Positions 46,171 through 58,889 of a DNA stretch of 60,000 nucleotides are shown here, one piece after another. Numbering within the stretch: position 1 is the stretch's first letter; each line of letters starts with the position of its first letter. The position numbers and the translations under genes were made by a program. This DNA comes from Polytrichum commune. Taxonomy: Eukaryota; Streptophyta; Polytrichopsida; Polytrichales; Polytrichaceae. The notes under the pieces are model-generated. The model was not told where the DNA came from. It ran no database searches and saw only the letters and a list, made by a program, of their open reading frames with translations. The stretch is from NCBI GenBank assembly GCA_950295325.1, contig OX485806.1, positions 22,446,001 to 22,506,000 of the forward strand, read 5' to 3'.

Positions 46171-49100
46171 GTCTCTTCATTTACAAATGTTACCTAAGAA
46201 CAACCAGAGCCAAGGGTTGAAGATATCAGATCCTACAATTTAAAGTCCAAAGAGGTTGTTATAGTAGGAACTAGTTCAAAAAGAATGACATGCTTGCAAT
46301 CTCAAAAAACTTTGAAACCCTAACCCAATTGTACACAAAGAGCTTTGACCACAAATGCATGAGGTTTTATTCATGTTTGTAGACTCTTCCCTTCACCATA
46401 ACCTCCACGATGTTGCACCATGATGCATTTCCTTGCACTCCTTATACCTTTCATTCCTTTCTTTGCCACCATACACCTCAATATGCATACAATAATCTCC
46501 CGCTTAAGTACGCATTCTGGTTAAGTGCGCAACTTTTCTGATATAAATCAGGATTCATACCTTATTGTTTGAACATGTCATGCAATTTCATTTGTTGCAA
46601 ACACATGAATTTTTTGCACTTGACATTCAATGTCAGTTTGTTAACGTTTTGGTGGAACGTCTCAAACGATCGTCGCAGTTCACCATACATTTGTCCAACT
46701 TCCGTTTGAACATCGGAGCAAAGCAATTGGTCGTCGATGTCGAGGACAATGATGTGTAGAGCTTCAAAACCTTTGAAGCAAATGACTCGATAGGTTAGAA
46801 TTTGTCATTGATAGGTGGTTCTTCTTCAATTTGCATCGTTTTCAAAACTTCATCAACGTCCTCCAACATAAGAACACAATGTTTTTTGTTGTTTGCATAT
46901 TGATATTTAAGAAACCGCTCATTTCATTTGGTTCGAAATGAGAGATTATTGTGCTAGTGGTTGGTGAAAGCTTCCGTGAAATTTCCAACCCCCATCCAAG
47001 TACCAAGGTAGGTAGTAAACCCAAGTAGCAACCCATGTAACATTTATCCCAAGTTGGGGCTATCAAAAGAGGAAAAGAATACTCTAAATGGTAATCAAAG
47101 TAAACATCACAAATTTAAATAGTTTTACAACAACATATCATGATATCATCTTGTTAAATTTAGTTAAGATGTATCTATATAAAAGCATTGATAAACAACG
47201 TTGATGTATAGAGATTGTTTTTTTTCTTTTTCTTATTACTTTTTCTTTTGATAACAACATTCTCATCTTAGTCATGTGCCTTCAATACATCCAATTCCAA
47301 GACATCAAACTATTTTAGCCATAATACCCCTTCAATTTTATTGTGAAAGTGGCTATGAATGAATCCATTGGGATCTAGTCTCAATGTCCAATCCATAGAC
47401 AATGATATCATTTTAACTTAGTGAATGTGATGCCTTTGCCACAACAACCATTACCAAAGCGGTTACACCAACTTGAAGTCATTGTTTTCCCACTTTCAAC
47501 CCAATACCAATTGTAGTAGGTTCAAAAGGTCTTTCAATAGAAAGGGAATGTGACCCTTCTAAGTTTTTCTTTTGCAAAACAACATGTACTATAATATCAA
47601 GGCTACATGTGAGTTTCCTATAGTGTGAGTCTCCTTTTACCTTCTTTTTTATTGAATTGGATATTCTGAATGAACTTCACAAATTATGTGTATCAATTAA
47701 TGTGTCATGTATATATATGTGTGTTATTTTTTAGGTTTTCATGTTTGGAATACCTTGTTGACATCTTGATTTTGAATGCAGACAATAAATTATTGGAATT
47801 GGTGTGGAGTGATTACAATGTCTGATAGAATGGTGGAAATTTGCAATGCGGAATCGTGTAGTATCCAATCATGTTTGGCAAAATCCAATTTCCAAATGGA
47901 GAAGTAAGATATCAAAATCATACACAATCAATGCATATATATGTACAATACCTTGAGCTTCATATGTGTAATCAATGGTTGTGCTCACATAAAATCTCAT
48001 TGCATGTGCTTATTATTTGGTATATTGAAATGATCAATAATGCTCAATCCTTCCATAATTATGGATAATTATGGATAATGTGATAATTAATTTTTTGCTT
48101 TCATTGTCTATCACAACATGAATTGGATATCTTTTGGAATTGAATGGATGAAATTCACACGATAACTATTTGGCAGATGTCGAAACGCCATTTTACAATT
48201 ACAAGAGTGTTGCAAAAATGTGGGATACAAGTCCAAACATTGTGCATCTGTCGTTGGCATTCTTGACATGACAAAGACAAAACCAATAAAGCAACAACAA
48301 CAACAACTTCAACAACAACAAGAAGTTGTATTGTAACATGCACCTAACATCCACAACATGTGTTTATAATTCAAAACATAACATGAGTTATGATGAATCA
48401 AGTTTGAAATATGGTTGAGTCAAGTGGGCAATGGCATAACAATATGTAAACAACATATGTCCACCGTTTGTTTACATGCGTGCATAATGTAAGAATTGTG
48501 TAATTGTATTTGGAAGTCATATGAAGGTTGTTAATCCATTGTGATTATAATTGCTCAACGTTGTTTTCATTGTCTAAAGTCCATAGATTTTGATCTAGAT
48601 TCTCTACACAAATTAGATAGGTCTTAGTTTTTATATCAATTTTGCAATCTATAATTGTTGTACGCAATGAATGTTGAGAAGTTGCAAAAGACACTAAATC
48701 GAAGAAAGAAAAAAAACTATATATCTATGTTTAGTACATTTGAAATTGCAAAATCTATTCCCATCATGAAATTCGCATTACATTTGCATGTGTAAAATTG
48801 ATGAATATCATAATGAAACAATCAAAATTGTTAACACATTTCAGGACTTCTATATAAAATTTGAAAAGAAAGAAATCACTTTGCACATTTCCTTCGCCCA
48901 AGACCTTCACTTAGAAAACCTCATGGCAAATGACCATGAGTGGCCAATAAGAGCCATAAATATATAAGAAAGACTCATAGTTAGCTTGTTGTCACACATT
49001 ATAGGTATTAGTAAACCTTCACAATTAAATTAAAGTGCACAAAATGAAATCTCAGTTAACATAGTATTCATGAAAATGGCACATTTACATGTGATGTATT

Positions 49101-49900
49101 TTTCCAAGGCCGAGTCAATTTCTAGTTTTGTGGAGTGCACTTAAACTTTGAAAAAAACTGTATTTTGAAACTAATTTTGCATGGGCACATATGGTATAAG
49201 TTCATAGAGTTAGAAGAAGTCCTTTTATATCATGATTGTTGTGTTTCGATTGCTATGAAGAGTGTTTGGAATAACAATGAAGAACATAACATTCATGATA
49301 TAAAAAGACTTCTTCCCTCATTATCACTTGCACATGTTACTGACATTTTGTAAATACATCTAGATGTAGTTGGCAAAAGTTGCCTTCAAAGACCAATTCA
49401 AGTCAACCTTCCTTGTATTTGAATAAACGATAATCATGACTTTTTGGCATGCCATGTGACATTTCTCACGAATTATATATTACTATAGTTAGATCATATT
49501 CCATTCTTCTTCTTTTTCAATAACTTAATGTGATGTAAGTGCTTCTTGGTAGGATTTTTGGGAGGGCCCATGACATGGATTTTGAAAAACAATTCATCTC
49601 AAGATTGAACTCAAGCACAGAGAAAGGGTCATATGTATATATGACATGTGAGGTTCTAATTAATAAATGAGACTAAATTAGCTCAAGCAAACTAGAAATC
49701 CATGTGAAAAACTATACATAGCTAAGTTATGTGGGTGTTATTTGGTTGGTTATTAATTTTCTCCAACTTCTACTGATTATATTCACGTAACAAAACTCGG
49801 GTTGCATTAGCAAATCTATGATGAAACATATGCCAAAAACGGATTGAAAATCAGACCTCCCCTGATTTAGTTATGGTTATTGGGAGTGCATGTTTATTAA
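46171..49900. other. Gene-poor spacer
   Basis: Apart from a (CAA)n tract at about 48292-48321, which gives a run of Val/Leu codons on the minus strand, I see no genes, RNA genes or clear element ends. Confidence 0.45.
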
Positions 49901-49904
49901 TTTC

Positions 49905-50095
49905 TTAACTCCCAATTGTGTTTATTATTGATTGTAGAGTAGTCAATTATATTTGAAGACGTAGTCTGATCTTTTAAAACATGTGTCTTTATGATGTTTG
50001 CTCTTTGATCCTCACCAAACCACATAACAATCAAATCTAGGGGTCTGATTAAGAAAACGAACCACTTAAGGCCCATCTACCTTATGTATAGTTGT
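49905..50095 (+). mobile_element. Family A partial copy
   Basis: Close to the copies at 1-150 and 24590-24745: TATTTGAAGACGTAGTCTGA, CATGTGTCTTTATGATGTTT and CACATAACAATCAAATCTAG. Confidence 0.7.
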
Positions 50096-50845
50096 AAGTA
50101 AACTCCCAATCTCAAGGTAAGGCATGGGGGTTAGCTTCAGAACAAGAGAGGGGAGCAACAAATTGGATATCTCTCTACCTTGGAATGTTGGGTATTAGGC
50201 CCAATTTAGACTATGGTGAAGAAGTGCACCAGTCAAGAATTTTAGGTAGATGGAAAAATATGAGTTGCTACAAAATGAGTTCTTCGCCAACCTGGGTTTG
50301 AGGTTGAGGCGTTTGTAACTGGTTTAACAAGAGAGTTTGCATCTATTCAAGAGGAATAATAGCAGGGAATGATTTTCTTGCAAAGAGAAGCAATTTCTAA
50401 GGAGAATGCAAAAAACATAAAAATTCTTTTCATGAATATGGGAATTGCTACAAATTTTGATGTAGTAAAGTTAGGGTAACACATAGTGGATCTAGGTTAA
50501 TCATAACTACTCATCTAAATGTTGGTTTTTGGCTATGACAATTGTTAAAACTCTTACGGGGCAATCAATCACAAGCTGCCACCACATAAATCTTGACTTT
50601 GTCCACCTAAAATATATACATCCCATCCATGTCAGCATTACATGACCCTAGTGAGTGGTTAAATGAACCTGGTCAACTATGGATGCCTCAAACTTAGAGT
50701 GCAGCCAAAACTTCTTCAGTAGAGGCCTTCAAGCATGGATGAAAAAAAATGACATGGTTGCCTTTGGAGGTCAAGTTTCTTGGACAACCTCAAACCCTCT
50801 GACAAAAACTTGGCCTATGAAAAACTCAAACTTGAGGATTTCTGC

Positions 50846-51842
50846 ATATATATATATATATATATTGCTTTCCCATCTTTTCCATATTACCAACTCCTAC
50901 CTCAAATAACCTTTTTTTTCATGAAATTTTTGAATGACCGGTGCACTTCACCGTAGTTTAAACCGGGCCTTAGCTCAACCTCTCCAACAAAAGGAGGGAG
51001 GGGGGGGGGGGGCTTTCATGCATTAGATAGAACTCTAGATCATAAATGTTAAAGTGGATAAGCATAGATGCACACTAAATATGATTTTTAGTATGGGGCA
51101 ACACCAATTATTTTGCACCCATGATTTTTATTATATATAAATACTATGAGTACAAATGCCCATGCCATTAAATGCAACGATTGAGATGATTTGGCCTACA
51201 ACAATTTTTGTTTACATATTTGTGTGAAGTTTAATATATTCCACCCATCCACTAGGGGGAGGGAGGGGGGGGGGGGTTCACTAAGGTGCCCGTGTAGAAA
51301 ACCATGTGAGATCAAATGATAGCATGAGTTTAATTCGTGGGGGGCTAAATTTTACAATATGCATAGAAATATGGTACCATGGGGAAAACTGGACAACAAC
51401 TTGTATAAATATAATAAGGTAGAACGACTCAGTAGCCCAATATGTAGTTATTATACGTGCTTTAGGATATGGTTTGTTTGGTGGGGAAAACTTCTCAACT
51501 AAAATATGATGTGGTGATGGGAAGGGGGGGGGGGGTTTGATACAAGTTACTATAGCCATTTTCCTCATATTCCTCATATTGTGGGAATTCATTTGAATAT
51601 CTTTTTCATTGTTAAAGATCTTCATAAGATTAGGGTTCACCCCCCTCCACCCACACACACACACACTATGCATGAATGACCAACACAAATGAAAAAATGA
51701 CAAATCAAAGTATATCAAATCATATAAAAACAATAGGGTATAGTGTAATGTTTTATGATATATTCATATGTACCAATGTTCCCATTGAAAATGCCTAGAG
51801 TACTACATATTTTTCTTCTTGTAAAGGGGGGGGGGGGGGGGG
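50846..51842. repeat. TA microsatellite and cluster of four long G-runs
   Basis: (TA)n lies at 50846-50864. Runs of about 12 to 17 consecutive G follow at about 51001-51012, 51265-51276, 51524-51535 and 51826-51842, all on the plus strand within 850 bases. No element ends like the CTC-G-run MITE are recognisable around them. Confidence 0.85.
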
Positions 51843-51849
51843 CTTCTCC

Positions 51850-54550
51850 TTCCCCTCCCAATTAAATACCCTTTGGTCACAAGTGTATCACAATTTAAAA
51901 GCTAGGTGACCCTTGCAAGCCATTGATGGTTGTATGATGCTTTGCATTAACCTTGGGGAGGTCACTAGCGAAAATCGTAAAAACAACGTGGGATAAAAAA
52001 TAAGGTCTGATATATTCATTGTGGATAAAATTTGCAAAAATGTATAAATAATATAGGGAATTTTAAAATAATGAAACATGTTTACATGTAAAATACCATC
52101 ACATATGATGGCCTCTTTATCTAGTTAGTATATATAAAATAACATGGAAACAATTACTAGGGGTGGCGGGTCTAAGGTAGGGTCTGTGCTAGTGGATGGA
52201 AATAGGTAATTTTACGTTGAAAAAGCTTGGATGGATGACTTCACAAGCTGTTTGGCTTGAACAATACTGAACCAATGTATCCAATGTGCAGTCAATGTTC
52301 TTTACCTACGTGCCGGGAGGGAAAATTTGAGCACGTTGTTTGATTTACAATCTTCTTTCCAATTTTCTTTGGCAGTATAAGTAAGAAAAGGGTATTTTAA
52401 AATGATTCCCCCAAAAAATTATAATTATTGATAATGTATAATAAAATAAATGCATTTACCTTTATTTTGAAAATACTATACCTTCTAATCTTTTCTACAA
52501 GGTAAATAGCCCCTCGACAAATAAGTCCTGAGCATACGTGTATGCATTAATATACGAGGGGGTGACCTCCTTGAGGTAGTAACATCAAAGGTTTTACTGA
52601 AAGAAAATGACAAAATTGAAATTATTGTAGTGCATTAAATGAAATACATTGAAAATGTTGAACTTGACATGCTATGTGCAAAGTTGTCTTCCTTTTTTTG
52701 AACATATTTATGAACATGTATAAATTTGATACAAAGTTTCAACTTACGCCACCTTGCAAAAAGAAGTATTTCATTTTTTTAAATATTCAATAAAAAGAGG
52801 TTAAGAATTTGGGCCAACACATATTTTCTCATAACAACATGTAAATGTTACATTACTAGGCGTCAATAACAAGCGTATTTTTGCAACTATGTCTATCATA
52901 CTTGTTTGCCTTTCCACATCCATTACAAGCATACACTCATTATTTACATGTGAACATAGTATTTATAGGTATAATTGCCAAGTATGGAACATATCATTCA
53001 TTTTCATGTTTTGCATTATACTTACTCTATCCTTCAAATCCATTATTCAACCCTCCATTCCTTTGACCCTTTGTAATTTGAGCACATCTCCCAAACCTAT
53101 TTGGCTCTCAAACATGTCCTCTTGCATTCATTGCAACAGTTCAAATAAGTTTTTCACCACTCGTTATCGGTCATTATTCTTATCTTATTGACCTTGCACA
53201 TCTTCCACGTTTACTTGCATTTATTAACATTTATCAAATAATAGATTTTTCATGTGCACGAAAATTTGTTAAAATGTCTCCAACGTGTGCAATTCTAACT
53301 CTCACGTAATTTAATACAATATGTCACAACTACAATTGTAACAAATGACCATCAGTCCAACATCAAATGTTTTGCTCATATCCTTCTCAAAACCATCTCT
53401 CATTTCATCGTAGGTAAGATTACTAGAAAATAAAATTGATTTAATGACATAATAACATTAATGTGATACTCTAACTGTTATATTGAATTAACCCACAATA
53501 ATAGTATTTCATATTAAGAAATAGTGTGGCCCACTTCACATTATTGATCACACTATTCATCCACTCATGTGAATGATCATGTTTCATATGCATTTTTTAG
53601 TGTAATCAAGATGGATCACACTTCTATATAGACATATATTCTTTATACATCTAAGTGTGAGAGAATCTAGAAGATTGTAAATACAAATTTTGGACATCTT
53701 CCAACCTCTCTTTAAAGCATATGGACATGACCCAATAGCCCCACCCTAGCCCCTTACCCCTCCTTGTCCATTCCTAATCGATTCTTAAACATTCATGAAG
53801 TTATTGTACCCTGGCTAATAAGATCCAAATTTTACACAAGATGACATATTTGATGAAAACGGTTGGATTATAATCTATTTGATTATAGTATTTAGTCCTA
53901 GAATTGTTATCTTGAAGTTCTAAACACATGTGAACTTGCCTTGTTTGATAACCAGTAAATTACGCAAAAAGACATTGATAAAATTGTTGGATTACAATCT
54001 ATCTTTCAACAGTGTTGGATCCTATAAATAGTTGTCTTAAAATGAGGCATATATCAAATGTTGTTGGTAGACATATCTAGCCCAAAAAGCAGCTCAAATC
54101 GAATACAAACTACATCTTACAAATGCGCACCAAAGTCTCTTTTTTTTTGGGTAATATTTTATTCATTTAAGAGATATATTGTTTAGGGAGAGCCTATGGA
54201 CATAAATTTATTTGAACAATACCTTGGTAAGGAATTATGTCCAAAAAATTCAGACATGTCAAAAACTGAAACTTAGCTTCCAACCATATGGATGTAATCT
54301 TTTATAGAGTCATAACAACTCTTCTCTCTCATGTAAATGACATTTGGATCAGATTGAAAGTCTTTCATAGCATTATTCATTTGAGCCTGTATGTTGGGTG
54401 GGGGCCTAGAATAATCCAAAGTCTATTTGAAATTATACTTTGTTTATTCTCACAACAGAGCATTGTACTGATAGATGAAAGCTGAAAAACTTGGATGAAG
54501 TGGTATATTGATATTATTAGAATGGAACGACTGATAGCAGCTCAATAATG
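51850..54550. other. Gene-poor AT-rich spacer
   Basis: No splice-linked coding sequence, transposon ends or RNA gene recognised. A frame of 100 codons at 52889-53191 is hydrophobic and AT-rich without a known motif. Confidence 0.45.
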
Positions 54551-54566
54551 TTATGTTCATGTGCAG

Positions 54567-54776
54567 TCACCTCCGTTATCAAAAAAACACTCTTTCACCT
54601 TCAAGGGTTCAAAACAAGGTTACGAATTTGCCAAATTTGTAGTTAGAAGATCGTTAGCCTGGTTGAAGGGGAGGAAGCATCCGCAGACTCCCATCCTTCA
54701 TCATTCATTGCGGACACCATCTTCCTCTTCTCATCACGAATCTCACTTGAAACCCGCCGTGCTTGCCATGACTTAA
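54567..54776 (+). CDS. Unrecognised open frame, possible terminal exon
   Basis: An AG acceptor context (ATGTGCAG) at 54566 opens a frame of about 69 residues ending at TGA (54774-54776). The protein is basic and Ser/His/Pro-rich (KHSFTFKGSKQG, then RRSLAWLKGRKHPQTP and a TPSSSSHH run). Composition is more gene-like than the flanks. I recognise no family and find no upstream exon, so it may be a relic or chance. Confidence 0.2.
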   Translation, partial: SPPLSKKHSFTFKGSKQGYEFAKFVVRRSLAWLKGRKHPQTPILHHSLRTPSSSSHHESHLKPAVLAMT

Positions 54777-55440
54777 CTTATTGCACCTTAGCTGCAGATG
54801 TACTAGCAGTTTTGCACTTGAAAATTTGGTGGAATCTGGTTGCAATCAATTCATTCTGCGGTCTCTCATTTCGAAGTTGTGTGGAGATCTCTCTAACTTA
54901 GTTGAATCCAATCCCTAAGTTCTGGTGTCTTGCATTACGGAACCTTTTTTCCATTCTTTTCGAGGTTGTTCCTAGGTCTTGGGTTAGGCTGAATCTTCTT
55001 GCAGTCAATCATTGCTTCTGCTCTCTTACATTTAAAAATAAATGAAAATAAACTCTGTCAAGATTTTTCATTTGCCAAATGTCGGGGTTAACTTGGCTTT
55101 TATGTGTGTTGTAAGTTAGGTCTTTTCACTGACTCCGAAGCTCTCAAGTTTCCATCCCACCATTTGTTCACTCCTGTTTTTTGGTTGCGTCTGTGGCTCT
55201 TGCAGTTGTTGTGGTGTCAGGTTCGGTTTGAGTTAGGGTTGGCCGGTGGAACCTAAATTTGCAGTTTGGTATCTCGGTGGAAACCGTTGCTCAGATCTGT
55301 TTTGGCAATATTATTGGTTCGATCATCGGGATGATGAAAGCCACCATGACCAAAAAAAACCCCTACAAGGATGTTGCATGACATGGAGTTTTTGAGTTTG
55401 CTGTGAAGGAGCTTTGGGTTGGGCTGCAAGGGGTTATAAG

Positions 55441-55443
<3 letters not shown>

Positions 55444-55475
<32 letters not shown>
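55444..55475 (+). repeat. (GA)n tract in the 5' leader of the hydrolase gene
   Basis: About sixteen GA units end ten bases before the ATG at 55485. GA/CT tracts in leaders and promoters are common in plants and can bind BBR/BPC factors (family knowledge). A role here is unproven. Confidence 0.9.
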
Positions 55476-55478
<3 letters not shown>

Positions 55479-55484
55479 TCGAAG

Positions 55485-58400
55485 ATGGAGTATATCACAG
55501 TGGATGCCAACGACGTGTCTCTGTCTGTGAGAGTGTTCAAGCCAGACTCTCAAAACCCTGTGGCAAGGAGAGATTTGACTCTGGTGTTGGTTCATCAGTA
55601 CTCCGTGCTAGGAGGATGTCAGGGTTTGCTTAAAGGAATGGCTGCTCAGCTCGCAGGCAGAGGGTTTACTGTGGTCACTTTTGACATGCGAGGTGCGGGG
55701 AGGTCTACTGGGAGGCCATCGTTGACAGGGTTTGCTGAGGTGCAAGATGTGATTGCTGTTTGCAAGTGGGCTACGGAGCATATCAATGCCCATTCCATCC
55801 TCCTGGTTGGAAATTCTGCAGGTCAGTCAGGGACTATTTTTCAAATGAATTTTCTGTTTGGTCACCCTTTTCCTTTCTCCTGGATGTATGTGCATCTGAC
55901 AATTTCTTGGAAGCAGCAGTACCTTTTTTCTATTTTATATGCATTGGAATGCGGTTCTGTGAGAAATTGATAGATAGGTAGAGAACATAATCCTCGTTGG
56001 CAACACTGCAGGTGAGGGGAAATTTCCATCACTTCCCCCTGTATGTGCATCTGCTGATTTGCTTGCAACAGTAGTACCTTTTTTTTCTGTCTTTTTTGCG
56101 TTGCAATGCGATGTGAAGGCCGACTGTCAATTTGATGCAAAGGGTTGTGGGTCTGTGAGAGATTGATTGACAGATAGATAGAGATATCAATCCATCCTCC
56201 TCGTTGCAATTCTGCAGGTGAAGGGAAATTACCATCCCTTCCCCCTGTTTGTATGTGCATCTGATGATTCGCTTGCAACAGTGCCTTCTTTTTTTCTTCA
56301 GTCTTTTTGCGCCGCAATGTAAAAGGCCGAGTTTAGAGTTAAGGTGAAGGGTTCACGGTTGTGTGAGAGACCGTTCAACAAACACAGATTTCAATCCATC
56401 TTTGTCGTTGGAAATTCTGCAGGTGAAGGGAACTTGTTTAATCCTTCCCTCCCATTCCCTTCCTTTCCCTTCCTCCTGTAAGTGTATCTGATGATTTGCT
56501 TGTAACAGAACCTTTTTCTACTTTTGCGGTATGTTGCAACGCTGAGTTCAATTATATGCAGCCTTTGCGGTTCTTTGGGATTGATAGACAGGTAGAGATC
56601 TCAGTGCATCCTCCTCATCATCGGCAATTCTGCAGCTGAAGGGACAGTTTAAGTCTATTTCTCCTTCCCTTCCTTTCCCTTCCCTTCCCTTCCTTCCCCC
56701 TGTATGTGCATCTGATGATTTGCCTGCAACAGAACCTTTTCCGAGCTTTCGAAGTTTTTAAAATTTTAAAATTTTAAATTTAAATAATTAAATTAAATTA
56801 ATAATTTGTTTGAGCTTTGCATTACAATGCGAAGGCTGAGTTCAATTTCGTGCAGCCTTTGTGGTTCTGTGAGAGATTGATTGACATATAAAGATCTCAA
56901 TCCATCCCCCTGGTCTGAAACTTTGCAGGTGAAGGGATTATTTCTATTCTTTCCTTCCTTCCTTCCCTGCCTCCCATTCCCTTCCCTTCCTTTCTCCCTG
57001 TATGTGCATCTAGCTTTGGCAGTTTATTCTCTGAATACTTATATGCATCACAATGCATAGGCTGAGCTCAATTTCATGCCGCTGCTGTGGCTGGCCCCTG
57101 CCAGCCAAAATATACGTGCTTGATGTGATTCTGTAAACAAAATCCTGGGTTTTTCTTTGTAATTCGCTCTGCAATACATGTATATTTGGCCTGTGTTGAC
57201 CATCCTTCAGAGGGACTTCAGTAGATACTATTTTCGCATCACTATGAGATAAAGCCTGAGTTCAAATTTCATGGAGCCTTTGTTTGGGAGATTGACAGAC
57301 ACAGATCTCAGCTCGTAGGCTGTAGATGCATTTATTTGTTCCAATTAAGGTGTCCTTCTCAAGTATGGATTGTCTAGTTTCAATGGTATTTTTGTTTTTG
57401 TTACCCTTTGGGTCTATGTACCATACAAGAACCTTCATACGTAGGTAAAAAATCACTATAGTATCAATATGGTTGAGAATGGTACTAACCCAAATAATAA
57501 CTCAGGTATGCAAAGATTCTCAATTTGATATATCCACCAAATATCAATATTTGAGTGGTATTACAGTTTTGATACCCATGGGTAGGTTCTTGGATACCAT
57601 TATTGATGCTGATTATTAATATTCATTCCCCTATACACCAAACCAACACTGGTTTTGACAAGTCATTTGCTGTCATTTGGATTCCACACATTGAAAGGAC
57701 GGCTGCTGGTGGCAGTTTGTCATAAAGTAGATGGGTCTTAAATGGTTACTTTTTCCAACTAGTCCACTTCTACTAGGCTATGAAACATGTGATAAGTACA
57801 AGATGGTTAGCAAATCCAAATCGAGGCCGTAGTGGCTGTCCTCATAATTTTCGGAGCTCATATGAATAGTTTATTCATTATCAAAGGTCATATAGCCCCC
57901 CCCCCCCCCCCCAAAACCCCCCACATTATGCTGACTATTGAGTGTAGAATGGTTATCATATTTTAAGCATGCAGTTCAATCTTGTAAACACGTCTTTTTG
58001 GTATCCACTCTTGGAGCCACACCAAACCACATACCACTCAAATAGGGGTGTCTGATTTAAGATTAGTAACTAACTTAAGCACGTTTACCTTATTTCTGAT
58101 GCCATATGTTTGGTGGCTTTGTTTTGATTTGATTTACAGGAGCACCAATTGCTGGCTCGGCAATTGACGAAGTGAAGGAGGTTATAGGCTACGTAGCCCT
58201 CGGCTACCCGTTTGGAATGCTCGCATCCATACTGTTTGGCAGGCACAACAAGGCATGTTTGACATCCGAAAAACCTCGGCTATTTGTGATGGGAACAACT
58301 GATGGGTTTACATCTGTGAAGCAGTTGGAGAGCAAGCTGAAAACAGCAATGGGGCGGGTCGAAACAAAACTGGTCCCGGGAGTTGGCCATTTTGAGCTAG

Positions 58401-58522
58401 AAGGCCCATCCTATGACCGGCAAATGGTGGATTATATCATCGAATTTGCAGATAGTTTGCAGCCAAGCTCGTCAAGTTCTGGTTTACCGTTGATGGCAGA
58501 CGAACTCAACAAATTCAGGTAG
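55485..58522 (+). CDS. Alpha/beta hydrolase-fold protein, 2 exons
   Basis: Exon 1 (55485-55821) and exon 2 (58140-58522) join within a Gly codon to give 239 residues. The fold's landmarks are in order: strand and oxyanion region LTLVLVHQYSVLGG (31-44), TFDMRGAGRSTGRP (65-78), nucleophile elbow GNSAG with Ser111, acid Asp167 in MGTTDGFTS, and His196 in PGVGHFELEG. The triad is therefore complete and an esterase- or peptidase-like hydrolysis is expected, but the substrate is unknown. The exon boundary cuts the elbow motif itself. There is no signal peptide or membrane segment, so it is probably cytosolic. The lid is short, giving a compact protein. The start is the first ATG after the GA tract and needs no alternative. 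The 2.3-kb intron carries copies of the exon 1 end and repeat families A and B. Confidence 0.88.
55796..56935 (+). repeat. Intronic tandem array of about 190-290 bp units derived from the 3' end of exon 1
   Basis: The exon 1 terminus (CCATCCTCCTGGTTGGAAATTCTGCAG then GT, described in parts) recurs in degraded form with its last base at about 56011, 56217, 56422, 56635 and 56928, after the true border at 55821. Each copy except 56635 (GCAGCTGAAG) keeps GCAGGTGA-type donor sequence. Between them lie shared CCCTGTATGTGCATCTGATG, GCTTGCAACAG and TGTGAGAGATTGATTGACA segments. The fifth unit is longer because of an AT-rich insert at about 56755-56805. Confidence 0.9.
57335..57650 (+). mobile_element. 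Dispersed repeat family B, copy 3, in the hydrolase intron
   Basis: Colinear with 1345-1675: ACAAGAACCTTCATACGTAG, ATATCAATATTTGAGTGG and GATACCCATGGGTAGGTTCT, then TTGATGCTGATTATTAATAT. Confidence 0.75.
57730..58075 (+). mobile_element. Family A long copy in the hydrolase intron, with a C-run
   Basis: TTAAATGGTTACTTTTTCCA, ATGCTGACTATTGAGTGTAG, TCTTTTTGGTATCCACTCTT and CACATACCACTCAAATAGGG in order, as in the copies at 12410 and 58890. A run of about 17 C lies at 57896-57912. The right border is only about 65 bases from the exon 2 acceptor. Confidence 0.75.
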
Positions 58523-58885
58523 TGTAGGTAGGGAAAACCCATTTTGTAAGAAGCAGAAGCTATAGATAGGTATTGGGTATTATTCATGTAGTAGAGAGAA
58601 TGTTTGACATTTCACCATGTCTTGATGATTCTTGATGTCTTCATTTTTTGCATTCTTAATTAGAGCTACTATGATGAAAGAGCTCCACCTTAAGCACTTT
58701 ATTTTATAGCAACCTCCTTCTGCGATTGGCTATTGTGAATTGCATCACATTTAAGACCTCCAAATTTCTTGAGCTGTTTCAGATAAGGATTGTGAACAAA
58801 AAATACCGGAAGGTATGCAACTCCTGTGTCAATTATTTGACCCTTTTGGAAATGAACTGTTCAACAGTGATCCTGGCATTACTTC
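58523..58885. other. Downstream flank of the hydrolase gene
   Basis: Presumably the 3' untranslated region and polyadenylation zone of the hydrolase. The AATAAA-type signal is not distinct. No other feature is seen. Confidence 0.35.
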
Positions 58886-58889
58886 TGAG

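Noticed and set aside
48155-48343. Minus-strand frame with a Val/Leu-rich membrane-like run
   Set aside because: The hydrophobic run is the translation of a (CAA)n microsatellite; nothing else supports a gene.
51281-51733. 150-codon minus-strand frame
   Set aside because: It spans C-runs and a CA tract, has no family motif and is AT-biased without splice context.
55862-56317. 151-codon minus-strand frame with repeated NHQMHIQ and QISRCTY peptides
   Set aside because: It is the antisense of the intronic tandem array in the hydrolase gene.
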